In this document: piece by piece, positions 1 to 7,916 of the stretch
Numbering within the stretch: position 1 is the stretch's first letter
Layout of the letters: each line of letters begins with the position of its first letter
Assembly: GCA_020638995.1 (NCBI GenBank)
Contig: JACKHM010000001.1
Location: 1,240,001 to 1,304,000 of the forward strand
DNA: 64,000 bases
Source: Planctomycetaceae bacterium
Lineage (GTDB): Bacteria; Planctomycetota; Planctomycetia; Pirellulales; Pirellulaceae
Direction: 5' to 3'
Notes under the pieces: model-generated
Database searches by the model: none
What the model was told of the DNA's origin: nothing
What the model saw: only the letters and a program-made list of their open reading frames with translations
Program-made: the position numbers and the translations under genes

Positions 1-593
1 ATACCAAGGATCGCCATAGGGCGAACAATGACGAAGCCTTTCTCGCACCATTGCGAGATGCCACGGGCTTGTGGTTCGGAGGTGGACGACAGTGGAACTT
101 CTCCGACTCCTATTATGGCACCAAAGCCCATGCACTGATGAAAGCGGTGTTAAGGCGCGGCGGCGTCGTTGGCGGCTCGTCGGCTGGAGCATCGATCCAG
201 GCCAGATATCTGGCGAGGGCAACGCCGATTGAAAATTTTGACATTATGGCTCCGGGATACGAACGTGGGGGACTAGGTTTTATCCGCGGAGTCGCTATCG
301 ACCAGCATTTCTCAGAACGCAAGCGACAGAAGGATATGACCCAACTCGTCAATCGCTATCCACAACTGCTCGGGATAGGTATCGATGAGCGCACCGCAAT
401 CATCGTTCACGACTCGGTTGCCGAGGTCATCGGACGCGGTCGCGTGTACTTTTACGATCGCCAGCGACCAGTCTACCCAGATCGGCCCGATTACATCGCC
501 TTGCCGGACGGTTCAAAGTTTGACCTCGCCCTTCGGCAAGTCCTTGTTGACACGAGTACGGAGTCAGAGCCCGCCACGACCACCAATCGCTAA
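1..593 (+). CDS. Cyanophycinase-like peptidase, family S51 (5' end outside window)
   Basis: The reading frame is open from the left edge (codons in phase with base 3), so the start lies outside the window. The visible part contains the nucleophile-elbow motif GGSSAGAS of S51 serine peptidases, preceded by GLWFGGGRQW, the strand and loop before it in cyanophycinases. Further on are AIDQHFSERKR and GIGIDERTAIIV, both conserved in cyanophycinase-type proteins. Family members cleave beta-aspartyl-arginine bonds or related isoaspartyl peptides. Planctomycete members are often secreted and their substrate is unknown. The C-terminus, about 30 residues past the last strand, looks complete. A small hairpin follows at 625-640. 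Assignment to the family is firm; activity on cyanophycin is an inference. Confidence 0.85.
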   Translation, partial: TKDRHRANNDEAFLAPLRDATGLWFGGGRQWNFSDSYYGTKAHALMKAVLRRGGVVGGSSAGASIQARYLARATPIENFDIMAPGYERGGLGFIRGVAIDQHFSERKRQKDMTQLVNRYPQLLGIGIDERTAIIVHDSVAEVIGRGRVYFYDRQRPVYPDRPDYIALPDGSKFDLALRQVLVDTSTESEPATTTNR

Positions 594-624
594 CGTCCTC
601 GATGAATGACCACGCCGCGTGCTG

Positions 625-640
625 CCGGTTGAGAAACCGG
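625..640 (+). terminator. Short hairpin after the S51 peptidase gene
   Basis: CCGGTT and AACCGG form a perfect 6-bp stem closed by a GAGA (GNRA) tetraloop, 30 bases after the stop codon. There is no T-run, so it could be a weak or factor-dependent terminator or an mRNA 3' end protector. Confidence 0.4.
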
Positions 641-995
641 GGCGCCACATGCGAAGGATTACTCACGCACGTGGCAAGTTCGTCACGTCTCAACTGGATT
701 GCGATCGGCGAGATTCTTCGAGCGGTAAGGTACGGAACTCTGGCGGTTTCCCTAATTTAGAAGTCGCCTACCGGGATCCCAAGTTGCGAGGCCGTTGAGC
801 GGCACGACTCGGCGATTTTCTTCGTGTACATTTTCTTCGTGTACATGATTTACTTAGACTCGGCGTAGGGGTACAAAGCTGGTTCAGTGGATGTGGCAAA
901 AAGTTTGGGCAGGTGGGACGTGATCTGTCCACGCTATCACTTACGACCCTGGACGCTTGATGATTTCAAACTCCAGGCCGAATTGAGGGGCCGAT
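641..995. other. Intergenic stretch, no gene recognised
   Basis: I see no supported gene here. A plus-strand frame opens near 887 but has no recognisable similarity. The only clear structure is the 15-bp tandem duplication at 815-844. The stretch ends in a good ribosome binding site (GAGGGG, 7 bases before the ATG at 996). Confidence 0.5.
815..844. repeat. Two-copy tandem 15-mer
   Basis: The 15-mer ATTTTCTTCGTGTAC occurs twice, head to tail, without mismatch (815-829 and 830-844). It looks like a recent slippage duplication in non-coding DNA. Confidence 0.8.
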
Positions 996-1244
996 ATGAC
1001 AACAGGCTCGCCGCAACTGGTCAGACAGTGGTTGCTGCTCAAGAAGCTATGCGCATCTCACGTGGGCAAAACCGTCGCGGAGCTGTCTCGCGAGCTGGAA
1101 GTCAATGCCAAGACCATTCGACGCGACCTGATTGTCTTTCGCGATGCCGGGTTCCCCATTGACGAGTCGACCGGCGCCGGTGGACGGAAGTCGTATCGCA
1201 TCGTCAACGGCCCTTCCGCGTTCAACAGAACGCGGCCTCATTGA
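996..1244 (+). pseudogene. Truncated WYL-family regulator: HTH domain only
   Basis: The 82-residue product begins with an HTH_11/DeoR-like winged helix: LLKKLCASHVGKTVAELSR, then ELEVNAKTIRRDLIVFRDAG and a wing ending GGRKSYRI. This matches the N-terminal 65 residues of WYL-domain regulators, normally about 300-330 residues long. Right after the wing the sequence loses similarity and stops, so the middle and WYL effector-sensing domains are missing. A strong ribosome binding site (GAGGGG) precedes the ATG, so a DNA-binding-only peptide could still be made. The next recognisable sequence, from about 1274, belongs to a methyltransferase, which suggests a deletion joining two genes. Confidence 0.7.
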
Positions 1245-1273
1245 AGCAATGATCTCGCCAACCGGCTTCGGTC

Positions 1274-1816
1274 GTGGAATCAGGCGGCACATTGACGCGA
1301 AACCTGCTGGGATTCTCTACGGCAATATTTGCTGGCCCGTCACCGTATGAGGAATTGATCTTTGACCGTGTTTTTTGCCACGGGTTGATGGAACATCTGA
1401 TCGACCCCGTGCCTGCGATGCGCGAACTGCTGCGAGTGCTCAAGCCCGGCGGAGTCATCGGAGTCAGCAGTCCCGTTTGGGGCGGCTTTGTCCTCGCGCC
1501 GCTGTCTGATACGCTGCGGATGGCAATCGAGACGTACACAACATTGCAGATGAGCAACGGCGGCGATGTGCATGTCGGTCGCAATCTCTGAACGTATTTG
1601 GCAGCCGCAGGATTTGAGAACTACGAGATGTCTGCGCGGTACGAAGTGTATTCGTCACTGCCCTTAATCGGTGAATACCTCGCCGTCCAACTCGACCGTA
1701 CCGGCGATGCCGCTTCGGCCAAAACATTTCGCGATTGGGGCGAACAACTCGGCGGCCTGTTTGCTCAATGTTGGGTGTCATGTGTCGCATGCAAACCAGC
1801 GGTATCGAATCAATGA
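1274..1816 (+). pseudogene. Class I SAM methyltransferase remnant (5' truncated, in-frame TGA)
   Basis: One frame encodes the second half of a UbiE-like methyltransferase: FDRVFCHGLMEHLIDPV (motif II region), MRELLRVLKPGGVIGV (motif III) and SSPVWGGFVLAP. A TGA at 1589-1591 interrupts it, but the same frame goes on with YLAAAGFENYEMSARYEVY and a typical C-terminal tail. The SAM-binding motif I (GxGxG), normally about 70 residues before motif II, is absent, and the frame is closed at 1250-1252. The gene has therefore lost both its 5' part and its reading frame. Nothing suggests selenocysteine decoding: TGA replaces a residue just before a conserved helix, with no obvious SECIS-like hairpin. 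Confidence 0.75.
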
Positions 1817-1846
1817 CTCATTTCTGACACCAGAGAGCGGCAAGCC

Positions 1847-2263
1847 ATGAACGATGACGAGCTACTGGAGGCCTTCGTGAGCTGCAAACTTCCGTTCGAA
1901 CAGTGGACTCACCGTGCGCACGTTCGCGTCGCGTATATCTACGCATCTCGACACGGCTTTCGATCCGCGCTGGACCAAGTTAGAACGCGCATCAAGGCTT
2001 ATAACAAAGCGACAGGCACGCCAGAAGCCATTGACCGTGGCTATCACGAGACAATGACGCGGGCGTTCATGACTCTGATCTTCGCGGCGAATCGGCGAAC
2101 CGGGCCGCACGCATCCTCGGACGAGTTTTGTGAAGCCCATCCGGAATTGCTCACGAAATTGGTGCTGCGGGAGCACTATTCCCGTGAGCGGATCATGACC
2201 TGGGAAGCTAAGCAAGACTTCGTCGAGCCTGACCTTCGCCCGCTTCCGAAGAGCCTGGAGTAG
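1847..2263 (+). CDS. Conserved hypothetical protein, 138 residues
   Basis: A small, probably cytoplasmic protein starting at an ATG. It contains FEQWTHRAHVRVAYIYASRH near the N-terminus and GYHETMTRAFMTLIFAANRR in the middle, a pattern I know from uncharacterised bacterial proteins with conserved His residues (HxxHVR, YHET). There is no signal peptide or membrane segment. It stands alone between the methyltransferase relic and a 340-bp gap. Function unknown; the conserved histidines might bind metal, but that is speculation. Confidence 0.7.
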   Translation: MNDDELLEAFVSCKLPFEQWTHRAHVRVAYIYASRHGFRSALDQVRTRIKAYNKATGTPEAIDRGYHETMTRAFMTLIFAANRRTGPHASSDEFCEAHPELLTKLVLREHYSRERIMTWEAKQDFVEPDLRPLPKSLE

Positions 2264-2606
2264 CAGACCCGACAACAAAAACCAACAGCCTCTGGCGTCG
2301 AAGTCCGGTAGTGTGCCCGACTCATCGTGCGAGATATCCTACGGTCGCTGGCGTCTCGACGCTGGGCGTGGACTCGTCGGAGCGTGGATTCCGCACGTAT
2401 CGTGAGCCACGGCTACATGCGATAATGATCCGACAATCACGTGGTCGCTGCTAACGAAACGGTTTGTCACGACTGAAACCATTGGCGTTTGCGCAACGCC
2501 CCGAGGTCAGTTTTTTCCAGTACCCGCAGCTGCGGCATTGTTTTAATGCGTGGAGCGCACAGTTCGTGGTTGTTGTGCCCACTTTGATCGTAAGGAAAAC
2601 AGATCC
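2264..2606. other. Intergenic stretch, no gene recognised
   Basis: About 340 bases without a supported gene. Short open frames on both strands show no recognisable similarity. The stretch ends in AAGGA at 2592-2596, a good ribosome binding site for the GTG start at 2607. Confidence 0.5.
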
Positions 2607-2915
2607 GTGGCCGACTTTGGATTCGTGCGAAACTTCGCGCTGTCATTGCCAAACGCGCGGGAGCGGTCGTGTTATGGTACGCCTGCCTTCTACGTCGGGC
2701 GTACGCTATTTGCTCGATTCTTGAACGATGGGGATTCCATCGTGGTCAAAATCGACGAACGTGACCGGGAACGCCGGATGGCGGCCGATCCGCAAGTGTT
2801 CTCTGTCACGGATCACTATTTGAATTATCCGATGATGATCGTCCGACTGTCGGCTGTCGATGACGACGATCTTCAGGAGTTGCTTCGTGATGCCTGTAAA
2901 GTCGCAGCGAGTTGA
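2607..2915 (+). CDS. MmcQ/YjbR-family protein
   Basis: About 102 residues of the YjbR (cyaY-like fold) family: LSLPNARERSCYGTPAFYVG, then LFARFLNDGDSIVVKIDERD and a C-terminal PQVFSVTDHYLNYPMMIVRL. The family binds DNA in E. coli YjbR-type proteins, but its cellular role is poorly known. I chose GTG at 2607 because AAGGA lies 10 bases upstream and homology begins right there; the frame is open further upstream without similarity. Six bases separate its stop from the next gene, so the two are probably co-transcribed. Confidence 0.8.
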   Translation: MADFGFVRNFALSLPNARERSCYGTPAFYVGRTLFARFLNDGDSIVVKIDERDRERRMAADPQVFSVTDHYLNYPMMIVRLSAVDDDDLQELLRDACKVAAS

Positions 2916-2921
2916 TCCGCT

Positions 2922-3536
2922 ATGAATGTTTCTCAGCCCTGGAATGTTGTCTTTCTGATCGGGTTTGTTGTCTTTTACGGCATCCGGACGGCGTACGTGC
3001 GCGCAGCGAAGTCTGAACGCACCGTCATTAGCCAATTCGATGGACTGGAAAAGTTTCTGCTGGCGATCATGTTTCCACCGACCATGCTGTTGCCTCTGCT
3101 GTACTTGTTTACGCCTCTGCTCTCATTTGCGGACTACCGGATCGCCAGTGCAATTCCCTGGTTCGGCGCTGCGACGATGGTAGTGTCGCTGTGGCTGTTT
3201 TGGCGTTCCCACGCGGACCTCGGGAAGAACTGGTCGGTGAGTGTGGAACTTCGTGAAGGGCACGCACTGGTCACACGCGGCGTCTACCATTTCATTCGTC
3301 ACCCGATGTACGCTGCTATTTGGTTGTGGGCCTTCGCGCAAGGCATGTTGCTGGCCAATTGGCTCGCCGGCTGGTCGGTCGTACCGGCATTCGCGACGAT
3401 GTACTTCCTGCGCGTTGGCCGCGAAGAAGAACTGATGTGCGAATCGTTCGGCCAAGCGTATCGCGAATACATGCTCCGAACCGGCCGGCTTCTGCCACGC
3501 CTAAAGACGGAGGAACCATCGGCAAGCTCGGATTGA
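2922..3536 (+). CDS. ICMT/PEMT-like membrane methyltransferase
   Basis: A 204-residue membrane protein with about four hydrophobic segments (residues 5-20, 42-65, 75-92 and 125-155). The C-terminal part holds the isoprenylcysteine carboxyl methyltransferase-type signature: GVYHFIRHPMYAAIWLWAFA, then REEELMCESFGQAYREYM, where RHPxY and the E..EY pair line the SAM site. Bacterial members methylate small or lipid substrates that are mostly unidentified. It follows the YjbR gene by 6 bases and precedes a small hypothetical gene by 9, as in an operon of small genes. Confidence 0.82.
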   Translation: MNVSQPWNVVFLIGFVVFYGIRTAYVRAAKSERTVISQFDGLEKFLLAIMFPPTMLLPLLYLFTPLLSFADYRIASAIPWFGAATMVVSLWLFWRSHADLGKNWSVSVELREGHALVTRGVYHFIRHPMYAAIWLWAFAQGMLLANWLAGWSVVPAFATMYFLRVGREEELMCESFGQAYREYMLRTGRLLPRLKTEEPSASSD

Positions 3537-3545
3537 ACGGCGACC

Positions 3546-3803
3546 ATGCACCACGACGTTCGAGAAATGCGGCTGGACGTGATAAAGCTGATGATCTGCT
3601 ACTTTTTGGAGGCCGATGGCGAATTTCTTCGCGGAGTGGGGATCGATCCCAACAAAACGCTGCCCAAAGTTGACTTTCGTTTGGTTAAGACGCACGAAAC
3701 AACACCCGGCTGGATCAATCGTCAGCAGCCAGTGAATCGCTGGGTTCTGGACCGGGAGATCGCTTCCCAAATGCCGACACAAACAGGAAACAAGTTCCTG
3801 TGA
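3546..3803 (+). CDS. Small hypothetical protein, 85 residues
   Basis: The ATG lies 9 bases after the ICMT-like gene, and the stop codon overlaps the GTG start of the acetyltransferase gene (GTGA), which points to translational coupling. The product has no signal peptide, membrane segment or motif I recognise. Position and coupling are the main support that it is real. Confidence 0.45.
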   Translation: MHHDVREMRLDVIKLMICYFLEADGEFLRGVGIDPNKTLPKVDFRLVKTHETTPGWINRQQPVNRWVLDREIASQMPTQTGNKFL

Positions 3804-4255
3804 TTCAAGATTACAACGGTCAATACGCTGCGGTGGCGGACATCTTTTGTCAGGCAATCCACCGGACGGCCTCGGAACACTACACACCTGAGCAAATCAA
3901 CGCCTGGGCGCCGTTGCCCGTTGACTACCAGCGCTGGCGAGTCCGCCTGGAACAGAAACGACCGTTTCTTTACTTTGACGGCGAAAACATTTGTGGCTTC
4001 ATCGAACTCGAAAGCGACGGACACATCGACTGCCACTACGTGCATCCGGACTACAATCGGATGGGAATCGGATCGGCTCTGCTCCGCCACGTCCTACAAA
4101 TCGCGGCGGGCCGTGAGCTGCCGAAGCTGTTCGTCGAAGCCAGCCACGTGGCGAAGGGACTCTATCTGAAACACGGCTTCGACGTGATTCGCTCCAACAA
4201 CGTACTGGTGAGAGGCGTGAGCATGCAGAACTGGGTAATGGAGTGGCTGTCATGA
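3800..4255 (+). CDS. GNAT-family N-acetyltransferase
   Basis: A 151-residue acetyltransferase. Visible GNAT features are a C-terminal beta4 with GFIELESDGHIDCHYVHPDY, the acetyl-CoA pyrophosphate loop YNRMGIGSALLRHVLQ (R/QxxGxG/A form, here RMGIGS) and KLFVEASHVAKGLYLKHGFD before beta6. It is close to YafP-type enzymes. Substrate unknown. The GTG start overlaps the stop of the preceding small gene. Its own stop overlaps the ATG of the NIPSNAP stub (ATGA). Confidence 0.85.
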   Translation: MIQDYNGQYAAVADIFCQAIHRTASEHYTPEQINAWAPLPVDYQRWRVRLEQKRPFLYFDGENICGFIELESDGHIDCHYVHPDYNRMGIGSALLRHVLQIAAGRELPKLFVEASHVAKGLYLKHGFDVIRSNNVLVRGVSMQNWVMEWLS

Positions 4256-4338
4256 TTACCTGCCATCTCCGCGACAAGATCGACATCTACAAGATCGTCG
4301 AGTTCGAGGAGTACGTCCCTGGCTTCAGCTGCCTCTGA
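4252..4338 (+). pseudogene. NIPSNAP-domain stub (28 codons)
   Basis: The peptide starts MITCHLRDKIDIYKIVEFEE, the typical N-terminus of single-domain bacterial NIPSNAP proteins (about 100 residues), then ends at a TGA after 28 codons. No continuation was found in the other frames downstream. The start overlaps the GNAT stop as ATGA, so the intact ancestor was probably the next gene of this operon. Confidence 0.6.
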
Positions 4339-4560
4339 TCGAGGAGTTGAACGAGTTGACGCGGCAATCGATAGCTGATCTCGCCCTCGACTCCCAAGAG
4401 TTTGCTCGACAGATGAAGCAACTCGTCAAGCCGATCTTCGTATTTCCGTATCGCTCAATCCAATCGGATTCGGCTGACTTTCCAGCCACGGGGCTGCCTT
4501 CATTCGCATTGGTACGCTGCGGTACAATCTGAGAAGTAATCACTCGATGTAGATCAGCTT
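4339..4560. other. Unassigned stretch between convergent genes
   Basis: A plus-strand frame (about 4347-4532, 61 codons) includes a plausible helix, NELTRQSIADLALDSQEFAR, but no family is recognised. It may be debris from the truncated operon. No terminator-like hairpin was seen. Confidence 0.3.
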
Positions 4561-5364
4561 TTACGCCGGTGGTGGCATTTCCGTCCGTGAAGAGGAACTA
4601 GCGGCAGACTCCTTGATTACCTGAACGCTTTGTGAGAGAGCATTTGTGAGGATCATTGTCGCCGTTCCAATCCAGAGAAACGTGTAGCCTTTCGCCCGCA
4701 GCATCGGACCGTCGCACCCGGCCCAGACTTTCTTGCCCACCGAATCGGCTGCGGCTTTGATGTGATCAAGGGCAGCAACGAATTCTTCACGCTCTGGATA
4801 CCAGCAGCAGCCCATATCTGCGGAGAGGTCATATGGTCCCAGACCGACGGCGGTGACCAACGGATGAGATGCAATGGATTCCACATTCTCTACGCCGAGT
4901 TTCGATTCGATTTGCGGGATCACGATGAAGTGTTCTTCGAAATCGTTTTTCCAGGTGTTGTAGTGAAAGTCTTTGAGCCAGTAGTTGCCCATTCCACCGG
5001 GACGACGTCGCCCACGTGGAGGCATCATGGCCGCTTGGCGCACCTGATCGAGTTGTGCAGTCGTTTCTACGCAAGGAATCAGGATTCCACTTGGTCCCAA
5101 GTCAATCGTTCTCCTTACGACTGATGGCTCACAGGAGATTGTTCGGACCAGAACCGGAAAGTTTGCGAGCCGTCCGATCTGACAGAGATGGGACACCAAC
5201 TCGTCTGAAAAGTGCCCATGCTCGCAATCGACAACCAGATAATCGAGTCCGCTCTTTTTGCAGATTTCGACCAAAAAGGGCCATGCGTGATCTGTCGCCA
5301 TTAATCCAATCACGGGAACTTCGGTGGCAAGCTGTGCTTTGAGAGCGCGAGCGGGAGTCAGCAT
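4561..5364 (-). CDS. HpcH/HpaI aldolase family protein
   Basis: About 267 residues of the class II 2-keto-3-deoxy-sugar acid/HHED aldolase family. Visible parts are VIGLMATDHAWPFLVEICKK, SGLDYLVVDCEHGHFSDE (with the catalytic His region), GILIPCVETTAQLDQVRQAA, PPRGRRRPGGMGNYW and the metal and substrate region VTAVGLGPYDLSADMG. The enzymes make or split pyruvate-derived keto acids using a divalent metal. The ATG at 5364 begins the homologous part; the frame is open further upstream into the next gene but without similarity. Residues usually acting as metal ligands (E in PCVET, D in GPYDLS) are present. Confidence 0.85.
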   Translation of the reverse strand: MLTPARALKAQLATEVPVIGLMATDHAWPFLVEICKKSGLDYLVVDCEHGHFSDELVSHLCQIGRLANFPVLVRTISCEPSVVRRTIDLGPSGILIPCVETTAQLDQVRQAAMMPPRGRRRPGGMGNYWLKDFHYNTWKNDFEEHFIVIPQIESKLGVENVESIASHPLVTAVGLGPYDLSADMGCCWYPEREEFVAALDHIKAAADSVGKKVWAGCDGPMLRAKGYTFLWIGTATMILTNALSQSVQVIKESAASSSSRTEMPPPA

Positions 5365-5429
5365 GACAGGGATCGCAATCGGTCTGAGAAGATTTGTGGG
5401 TAGTAACGTAGTTTCAAATTCATCGGTCG

Positions 5430-7916
5430 TTAGAAGCCGGTATTCGGGTACCAGCGACTGTAGTAATTCTCGCCGAGTCTTTTGAGCGGGATGGCAGTGG
5501 GTTTGAAGAGTAATGAGCCATCGCGGATTCGGTGACGATGACCGAGCTTTGAAACGAGTGGCCAGTAAGGATTGTGACCAGATTGCCATGAGGCAAACTG
5601 ATTCGGATCCCAGACTGCGATTCCATCGGCCCCATTCTCGTAGTCACGAGCAACAGACTGAAGCAGGCTGTCTGCACTGTCCATTTTCCAACCGACATAG
5701 AAGGGAAAGATTTTTACATCCGTTCCCTCGGTGATTCGAGAATAGTAAGCCGTATCTCCCGACTTCGATTTCAGCCCGCTGGTATAGTAAGCGAACCATG
5801 CGATGCCGATCTGATCGATCAGTTTATCCTCGATCCAGCGTTCCACATCCAGTCCGAACTTCCGGTTATCTGCGGCGGTGGAAAATGTGGAAACGGCAAG
5901 TTTGAGACGGTGATCGGCGTCTCCGCGCTGCAAAGAAGTCTCATCCAGCATCGCCCGAATTTTGCGAATAAACTCCGTGACAATCGTCGCTCGCAACTGA
6001 AACACTCGTGGGTCGTCTTCCGGTAGATTGCGAGGATCCTCGTCGAATTCTTTGATGAACCGCTGACAGAACGGTTCTTCCCAAAGCATCATCGGCATGC
6101 CTCGATGAAAGAGAAAGCCCGCGCCGTCGGCGCCCCTCTGCAACGCCTCGCGGTAGACATCGATCAAATGATCCTGAACTTCCTCGACGGCATAACTGAG
6201 ATGCATTGTCGGCGTTCCGTCATAATCAATGCATCGCCATTCGAGGTGTGATTCATAGAAATCACTCATGAAGAACTCCTCCCACGGCGGCGCCGCTTTC
6301 CAACCGGCGGCACGCAGACAAATCAGGATCTCCGCCTGTTGACCGTGTGCCTCTTCAACAGCCACCTGCAGAGGGTCAATTCCCTGCTCGTGCAGATGGC
6401 GAACGGATTCGACGTACTCGCGATCCACTTCCCGCGGGAATGTATCAAGATGCCCGCCCATGAGGTTTCCCACTTGGCTAGGGTGGTGAACAAGATCAGC
6501 TCCGCCGGGTTGAAACCACCAAGTTTTGAAGTCGCTGTCGCGATACGCGGAAAATGTCGCTGCAAGATCAGCACGATTTTGAGGACGGAACGGGTGAATC
6601 CAAGTAAAGCCGTCGAAGGTGGCCACTGCTGTTTTCGTCGTCTTTTGCGCACGATCGGCCAGGAGCCATGCGACTTCCTCATCCGTCAGCGGAATTGTTT
6701 TGACATAATGTATCCTCGCAGGCATCTGATACACGGTGGAGAACTGCAAGTCATTATTGGTCAGGTCGGCAGCGCCCAGAAACACTTCTTCCAGGACATC
6801 TCGACGTTGTGGCCCCAGATCGAGTCGATTGCTCAAGCGGGTGTACGAGGAGTCGCTCGTGAATCTCACTTCCACATTGTTCTTCGCGGGACGAACGAGA
6901 TCGGTGATTGAACTCAGCCCGATGTAGACGGCGTGCCAGCCTCGTTTTCCGAGCTCTAATGTAAGGTCGGGAGCCGAGGATTCACGTCCGACTGAGACAC
7001 ATTTCCCAGCGAACTCTGCCGTTTCGTATTCGAACACTTTCCATTTGTCATGTTGTCGACGATCAGACAGTGCGTCGGCTGGGACGCAGCTTGTCATGTT
7101 CGTGATGCGTTCCGATTTCTCAAAATTCTGCCATTGCTCGGAGTGCGTCCGTGGAATCTGTTCATGGCCAGGTGCTGCGGCTCGCCGTTCACGAGCAATC
7201 AATTCGACCAACGCAGCGGCAATTAAGCGATGTCCTTGCTCATTGGGGTGAATCCCGTCGAGTAACAGATCGCTGACGGATTTGTCGTCCATTGTTCCGT
7301 AACAGGTAAAAGCGAGAGCCACATCCACCAGCGGCACGTCTTCATCTTTGGCGATCGCACGAACCGCTGCCGCATATTCTCTCAGATGGACGTTGAACCC
7401 ATCCTCGTTCTCGGGCAGGTAAGGAGGCTGGCCGTACATTTTTCGCAATTTGGGAGTCCAATGCAGCGGGTTAGGAGTCATTAGTACAACCTGTGCATCG
7501 CGTTTTCGGAGTTCCGCTACGAAGTACCGCAGGTTCTCCTCATAATCCTCCAAAGCAACACGAGGTTTATCCGCAGGCGGAGTCTTCCAGACATCGATGG
7601 CGGAATCATTAATTCCGAATTGGATGATCACAATATTCGGATGATGTGCCAGCACATCGTTCTCAAAGCGTTCACGAGCATTGCGAGTATGATCCCCCCC
7701 AACACCGGAATTAATAACACGCACTGGAAGGCTGCGTCGAGTCAGCCCCGCCTCGATAACGTCGCAATACACTTTCAGCTCGCCGCGTTTGGCAGTCGTG
7801 GAATCACCGAAGGCAACAATCGTTGTCTCTTCCGCGCTGATGAGGCATATCTCTGACACAGTAATGAGACCGACCACCATGGCGATCTGCATGTACCTGA
7901 CAATTTCGCGATTCAT
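5430..7916 (-). CDS. Secreted SGNH hydrolase fused to a glycosidase-like domain
   Basis: An 828-residue exported protein with a hydrophobic N-terminus at residues 9-27. Residues 30-240 form an SGNH/GDSL hydrolase: block I VAFGDSTTAKRGE, block II GVGGDHTRNARERF, block III IQFGINDSAIDVW and block V LLLDGIHPNEQGHR. A linker domain follows. From about residue 430 there is a TIM-barrel-like region (TFDGFTWIHPFRPQN, HLEWRCIDYDGTPTMHLSYA, GADGAGFLFHRGM, ENGADGIAVWDPNQ) resembling GH10-like (GHL10) hydrolases of Planctomycetes. It probably removes acyl groups from, and acts on, a polysaccharide. The ATG overlaps the stop of the upstream GNAT gene. Confidence 0.75.
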   Translation of the reverse strand: MNREIVRYMQIAMVVGLITVSEICLISAEETTIVAFGDSTTAKRGELKVYCDVIEAGLTRRSLPVRVINSGVGGDHTRNARERFENDVLAHHPNIVIIQFGINDSAIDVWKTPPADKPRVALEDYEENLRYFVAELRKRDAQVVLMTPNPLHWTPKLRKMYGQPPYLPENEDGFNVHLREYAAAVRAIAKDEDVPLVDVALAFTCYGTMDDKSVSDLLLDGIHPNEQGHRLIAAALVELIARERRAAAPGHEQIPRTHSEQWQNFEKSERITNMTSCVPADALSDRRQHDKWKVFEYETAEFAGKCVSVGRESSAPDLTLELGKRGWHAVYIGLSSITDLVRPAKNNVEVRFTSDSSYTRLSNRLDLGPQRRDVLEEVFLGAADLTNNDLQFSTVYQMPARIHYVKTIPLTDEEVAWLLADRAQKTTKTAVATFDGFTWIHPFRPQNRADLAATFSAYRDSDFKTWWFQPGGADLVHHPSQVGNLMGGHLDTFPREVDREYVESVRHLHEQGIDPLQVAVEEAHGQQAEILICLRAAGWKAAPPWEEFFMSDFYESHLEWRCIDYDGTPTMHLSYAVEEVQDHLIDVYREALQRGADGAGFLFHRGMPMMLWEEPFCQRFIKEFDEDPRNLPEDDPRVFQLRATIVTEFIRKIRAMLDETSLQRGDADHRLKLAVSTFSTAADNRKFGLDVERWIEDKLIDQIGIAWFAYYTSGLKSKSGDTAYYSRITEGTDVKIFPFYVGWKMDSADSLLQSVARDYENGADGIAVWDPNQFASWQSGHNPYWPLVSKLGHRHRIRDGSLLFKPTAIPLKRLGENYYSRWYPNTGF

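Noticed and set aside
1589..1591. In-frame TGA in the methyltransferase frame as possible selenocysteine.
   Set aside because: The gene is also truncated at the 5' end, homologues do not have Cys there as far as I recall, and no bacterial SECIS-like hairpin follows. A pseudogene is simpler.
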